A DNA stretch of 37,675 bases, from assembly GCF_025352645.1 (NCBI RefSeq), contig NZ_JANXSO010000001.1:1-37675 (forward strand), given 5' to 3'. The position numbers and the translations under genes were made by a program. The stretch comes from Iodobacter sp. GTDB taxonomy: Bacteria > Pseudomonadota > Gammaproteobacteria > Burkholderiales > Chitinibacteraceae. Under the pieces are notes generated by a model. The model was not told the origin of the DNA, made no database searches, and worked only from the letters and a program-made list of their open reading frames with translations. Below, piece after piece: positions 34,860 through 37,675 of the stretch (its first letter is position 1; each line of letters starts with the position of its first letter).

Positions 34860-34887
34860 GTAGGGTGGGCACAGGTGCCCACCCTAC
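34860..34887. repeat. Simple palindromic repeat between hutG and hutU
   Basis: GTAGGGTGGGCAC (34860-34872) and its exact complement (34875-34887), separated by 2 bp. The arms are the same as those of the nested repeat at 32978-33100. It lies 5 bp from the end of hutG and is a REP-like hairpin. Confidence 0.9.
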
Positions 34888-34892
34888 GTTTA

Positions 34893-35813
34893 TCAATGCT
34901 TAAAATCTCTGCAAATCGCCCATGCCAATCTGGCGGCGGCTTTTGCGCCGTGGCTGTCGGTATCAAACAGCGGGTTGAATTCCACCAGATCAGCAGCAAC
35001 TAGTTTGCCGCTGGCAGCCAGCAGACGGCTAAGGTGCTCGATCACGCTGATTTCCACGCCAAAGCCTGCGGGGGCAGAGACGGCGGGCATTTGTGCTGCG
35101 GGCAATACGTCTAAATCAATCGTCAGATACACCACATCGACTTGATCGATAAAGCTTTGTAGCTGAGCCTGTGTTTCTGTTAGCTGCCACGGCGTCATGT
35201 CGGTATCGAGCCGCCATGAGGCTTTGAGCCGTTCTGCTGTGGCAAACAGCGCTTGGGTATTAGCCGTTTCGGCCACACCCATACAGAGGTAGTGAAAATC
35301 TTGCCCACGTTTGGCGCATGCAGCGGCGATTTGGGCGAAGGGCGTGCCGGATGTGGGCTCCGCCGCTTCTCGCAGATCAAAATGCGCGTCGAAATTCACA
35401 ATGCCGATGCGCTGGTTTGGGTAAACGTTGGCAATCCCTAGCCAGTGGCCGTAAGCCGTTTCATGTCCGCCACCCAGCACAAGTGATAGATGACCGGCCT
35501 GAATATGTTGGCTCACCGCAGTGGCAAGGCGTTGGTGGGCGGCATCTAAATCACCCTCTTCACAGGCCACATCGCCAGCGTCGTAAAGCGGTAGAGTGGG
35601 GTGATAAGCCAGATTCGCCAGCGCCTTGCGTAAAGCCACAGGCCCAGCCACGGCACCGACGCGCCCCTGATTGCGGCGTACGCCTTCATCACAGGCAAAA
35701 CCAAGTAGTGCAATACCTGCAGGCTGATTTACAGCTAAGGGCTGCACCACTTGATGCCAGCGCCGCGCCGCATCGCCTTCAGCAGTATCAATACGCCCAG
35801 TCCAGACGGTCAT
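34893..35813 (-). CDS. hutG: Formimidoylglutamase
   Basis: 306-aa member of the arginase/agmatinase superfamily, cleaving N-formimidoyl-L-glutamate to glutamate and formamide. The dinuclear manganese site is visible in VLGGGHETAYGHW, IVNFDAHFDLREAAEPTSGTPF and VYLTIDLDVLPA. Its presence, and no formimidoylglutamate deiminase (hutF) in the window, points to the one-step formamide route of histidine breakdown. The start ATG at 35813 has TAGGA about 10 nt upstream. Confidence 0.95.
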   Translation of the reverse strand: MTVWTGRIDTAEGDAARRWHQVVQPLAVNQPAGIALLGFACDEGVRRNQGRVGAVAGPVALRKALANLAYHPTLPLYDAGDVACEEGDLDAAHQRLATAVSQHIQAGHLSLVLGGGHETAYGHWLGIANVYPNQRIGIVNFDAHFDLREAAEPTSGTPFAQIAAACAKRGQDFHYLCMGVAETANTQALFATAERLKASWRLDTDMTPWQLTETQAQLQSFIDQVDVVYLTIDLDVLPAAQMPAVSAPAGFGVEISVIEHLSRLLAASGKLVAADLVEFNPLFDTDSHGAKAAARLAWAICRDFKH

Positions 35814-35833
35814 GGTTTTTAATCCTAATCAGT

Positions 35834-35970
35834 AAACCTAAATCTTGAACCACAGAGGACACAGAGAACACAGAGAACACAGAGTTTCACGGAGGAAACC
35901 TGACTTGTAATGTTTTTCTCCGTGATCCTCCGTGTTCTCCTTATCTCCGTGGTTCAAGGTTTGGGTGTTT
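35834..35970. repeat. Dispersed imperfect palindrome, copy B (CACGGAG/CTCCGTG type)
   Basis: The left arm (about 35834-35894) starts AAACCTAAATCTTGAACC and has repeated CACAGAG units and then TTTCACGGAGGA. The right arm (about 35913-35970) has TTTTCTCCGTG, CTCCGTG units, GGTTCAAGGTTTGGGTGTTT. It is clearly the same family as copy A at 7573-7739. It fills the hutI-hutG gap. Confidence 0.85.
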
Positions 35971-35971
35971 G

Positions 35972-37195
35972 TTAAAAAGAGCCTCTAAATACTCGCTGTT
36001 TGAGTAGCGGCGTGCCTAGGCTGTAGATGATTTCTGCTGGGTGGTCGATATTCCAGACTAAAAAGTCTGCGACAAATCCTGCTGCTAGCTGGCCGTGTGT
36101 CACTGCGCGCCCCAGTGCTTGAGCTGCGTGGCGGGTGGTGCCGGTGAGGGCTTCTTCTGGGGTAAGGGCAAACAGCACACAGGCCTGATTCATGGCAAGG
36201 CGGATAGAGGCAAAAGGGCTGGTGCCGGGATTCAGGTCGGTTGATACCGCCATCGGTACGCCAGCTTCTCGCAGTGCGGCAACCGGTGGTTTCTGAGTTT
36301 CGCGTAAAAAGTAAAATGCGCCGGGTAGCAGCACCGCCACCGTGCCAGCGGCCTGCAGCGCGGCAATGCCTGCATCGTCGAGGTGTTCGATATGGTCGGC
36401 GGATAGGCCGTTAAATTCGGCTATTAGCTCTGCACCGTGCAGATTGGATAGTTGTTCTACATGGCCTTTTATTTTTAAGCCGTGTTTCTTTGCGGCTTCA
36501 AACACGCGGCGAGTTTGCGCGGGGCTAAAGCCAACGCCTTCACAAAATACATCCACCGCTTCGGCCAGATCCTCGCTGACGGCGGCAGGCAGGATGCGCG
36601 AAATCACTTCATCTATATATGCATCGCTGCGCCCTGCAAATTCAGATGGCACAGCGTGCGCAGCGAGTAGAGTGGTGGCAATTTCTACTGGATAGTTGTC
36701 AGCAAAGGATTTTGCTACGCGCAGTTGTTTTAGCTCGTCATATAGGCGCAGCCCATAGCCAGATTTAATTTCCAGCGTAGTGACGCCCTCATCCATTAGA
36801 GCCTGCAGCCGTGGCAGGCTAGCTGCACATAAATCGGCCTGCGATAAATGACGCGTGGCATTAACGGTAGAAACAATCCCACCTCCCTCGCTGGCAATCT
36901 GCTGGTAGGGCACGCCGGTCAGGCGTTTTTCCCATTCTGCGGCGCGGTTGCCGCCGTACACCAGATGGGTGTGACAATCGATCAGGCCAGGGGTAATCCA
37001 TAGGCCAGCCACATCAAGTACTTCACCACGTAAGCCAAATTCAGCTAGCGCCTCTACCTGCGGCAAGATGGCATAGATCTCTTCGCCCCGAATCCATAGT
37101 GCGTGATCATTTAAAACGCCATAAGCCGCTGGCTGTTGCGGATCCATGGTGGCAAGACGGGCATTAATCCATAGCGATTCGGTAGGCTGGCTCAT
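35972..37195 (-). CDS. hutI: Imidazolonepropionase
   Basis: 407-aa HutI, a metal-dependent amidohydrolase opening imidazolone propionate to formimidoylglutamate. The metal motif is TPGLIDCHTHLVYGG (HxH), with KGHVEQLSN, SADHIEHLDDAG and STDLNPGTSP carrying later ligands. I chose ATG 37195 (MSQPTESLWINARL). An in-frame ATG at 37237 would add 14 residues, but that stretch contains the HutC-type operator at 37219-37228 and does not match family N-termini. It is the first gene of the operon. Confidence 0.95.
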   Translation of the reverse strand: MSQPTESLWINARLATMDPQQPAAYGVLNDHALWIRGEEIYAILPQVEALAEFGLRGEVLDVAGLWITPGLIDCHTHLVYGGNRAAEWEKRLTGVPYQQIASEGGGIVSTVNATRHLSQADLCAASLPRLQALMDEGVTTLEIKSGYGLRLYDELKQLRVAKSFADNYPVEIATTLLAAHAVPSEFAGRSDAYIDEVISRILPAAVSEDLAEAVDVFCEGVGFSPAQTRRVFEAAKKHGLKIKGHVEQLSNLHGAELIAEFNGLSADHIEHLDDAGIAALQAAGTVAVLLPGAFYFLRETQKPPVAALREAGVPMAVSTDLNPGTSPFASIRLAMNQACVLFALTPEEALTGTTRHAAQALGRAVTHGQLAAGFVADFLVWNIDHPAEIIYSLGTPLLKQRVFRGSF

Positions 37196-37218
37196 GTGGA
37201 CTCTGTATGGTGAGTAAT

Positions 37219-37228
37219 TGTATATACA
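37219..37228. promoter_or_regulatory. HutC-type operator
   Basis: The palindrome TGTATATACA fits the HutC pattern TGTA-N2-TACA known from pseudomonads and enterics. It lies 23 bp upstream of the chosen hutI start, in the leader or promoter. A second palindrome, CTTGA-TG-TCAAG (37244-37255), includes a TTGACA on the minus strand (37254-37249) that could be a -35 box. No fitting -10 was found at 16-18 bp. HutC normally releases DNA when urocanate binds. The hutC gene is not in the window. Confidence 0.75.
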
Positions 37229-37255
37229 TTTACTCATTCTAGGCTTGATGTCAAG

Positions 37256-37434
37256 CAGGGAAAGCCGTGTTTGCGCTATTTACTAAAGTATAAAAAGCAA
37301 AATAGCTTAGCGTGGTATGGGATATATCGGGCCGCAGCTAGTGATTTGCTTGCGCTGTGCTGGAGTGCATAAGTTTGATTTTTATATAAAACAGCGACTT
37401 ATCTATTTGTTAGTCTTTTATTCTTAAGCCTTGC
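37256..37434. other. AT-rich gap between the hut operon and the rRNA promoter
   Basis: About 180 bp without a gene between divergent transcription units. It is AT-rich around 37380-37425, as expected for an UP element or Fis-type region ahead of an rRNA promoter. No recognisable binding site stands out. Confidence 0.4.
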
Positions 37435-37463
37435 TTGACCTAGTCAGTGATGCCCCGTATATT
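37435..37463 (+). promoter_or_regulatory. rRNA operon promoter
   Basis: TTGACC (37435-37440), exactly 17 bp, then TATATT (37458-37463), followed by a GC-rich discriminator (TCGGCCTC). The AT-rich DNA just upstream is UP-element-like. The start would be near 37470, about 190 nt before the 16S sequence. The leader also has a repeated CAACACAG motif around 37488-37505. Confidence 0.85.
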
Positions 37464-37523
37464 TCGGCCTCTCGCTGCAGCACACACAGCAACACAGCAA
37501 CACAGTGTTCAAGCCGCAGCGAA

Positions 37524-37536
37524 TGATCTTTAAAAA
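37524..37536 (+). promoter_or_regulatory. boxA antitermination site of the rRNA leader
   Basis: TGATCTTTAAAAA resembles boxA (TGCTCTTTAACAA in E. coli), which recruits NusB/NusE for rRNA antitermination. Downstream, the repeated AGTGCTTG around 37556-37584 and its CTTG/CAAG pairings belong to the leader fold used for 16S processing. Confidence 0.7.
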
Positions 37537-37656
37537 AATACAGTCGATGAGTGTGAGTGCTTGATTCGGAAGCGAAACAAGTGCTTGCATTAGTAAGGAG
37601 TAACCAGCGATGGTTGCTCTGAATAAAGTAAGCCAGTAAGTACTAGCTTAGCGATT

Positions 37657-37675
37657 AAACTAAAGAGTTTGATCC
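37657..37675 (+). rRNA. rrs: 16S ribosomal RNA, 5' end (cut by window edge)
   Basis: The last bases, AAACTAAAGAGTTTGATCC, match the universal 5' end of bacterial 16S rRNA (the 27F region AGAGTTTGATC). The window stops 19 bases in. The exact mature end is estimated by comparison with E. coli. Confidence 0.92.

Noticed and set aside
35318-35848. 176-codon plus-strand frame over hutG
   Set aside because: Shadow of hutG on the other strand; it continues into the repeat copy B and has no domain pattern.
37488-37505. Short CAACACAG repeats as a CRISPR-like array
   Set aside because: Units are under 10 bp without spacers and lie in the rRNA leader; no CRISPR array is visible anywhere in the window.

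Overview
The window looks like chromosome of a mid-GC betaproteobacterium of the Neisseriales, most like Chromobacteriaceae (for example an Iodobacter relative). This is inferred from protein character, the leuC-entericidin-leuD order, a flgM-flgN pair, a pathway-I hut operon and the form of the rRNA leader. I ran no database search. It is mostly housekeeping and catabolic chromosome with a few accessory patches. The last 19 bases are the 5' end of a 16S rRNA gene.

Layout. 1-350: intergenic DNA with a large hairpin, then a promoter overlapped by a PsrA-type operator. 351-8972: a fatty-acid degradation cluster with a TetR/PsrA-like repressor, FadE acyl-CoA dehydrogenase, a FadL-type outer-membrane transporter, a fused hydroxyacyl-CoA dehydrogenase/enoyl-CoA hydratase and a thiolase. 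A second PsrA-type site lies upstream of the transporter. 9044-9607: a periplasmic chalcone-isomerase-like protein. 9608-10429: a long non-coding stretch with three HexR-like operators, a promoter, a 26-codon ORF with a strong ribosome site, and a strong terminator. 10430-16081: tamA-tamB. 16331-17034 (minus): a secreted barnase-type RNase and its barstar inhibitor, overlapping by 10 bp. 17165-19346: leuC, a 42-aa entericidin-like lipoprotein, and leuD. 19427-21293: nagB, a GNAT acetyltransferase and an NlpC/P60 lipoprotein. 21308-22160 (minus): flgN and flgM with a clear sigma-28 promoter. 22325-24334: an M13 zinc peptidase. 24508-25299 (minus): an orphan solute-binding protein. 25300-26446: an AT-rich non-coding stretch with a decayed IS5-family transposase. 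26447-31327: a signalling locus with an HD-domain-like protein and a CHASE2 nucleotide cyclase on the minus strand, facing away from a FecR-domain protein and an OmpA-type lipoprotein. 31402-37228 (minus): hutI-hutG-hutU-hutH with a HutC-type operator. 37435-37675: rRNA promoter, leader with boxA, and 16S start.

How the genes work together. The fad cluster can import long-chain fatty acids and run a full beta-oxidation round under a fatty-acid-responsive repressor. The hut genes convert histidine to glutamate and formamide. TamA/TamB act in envelope biogenesis. The cyclase/HD/FecR/OmpA locus looks like an envelope-to-cytoplasm second-messenger module and is the best candidate for an undescribed system. 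The second most interesting region is the small-ORF/RNA unit at 9852-10293. Dispersed hairpin repeats sit in every gap between the four hut genes and also between fadN and fadA.
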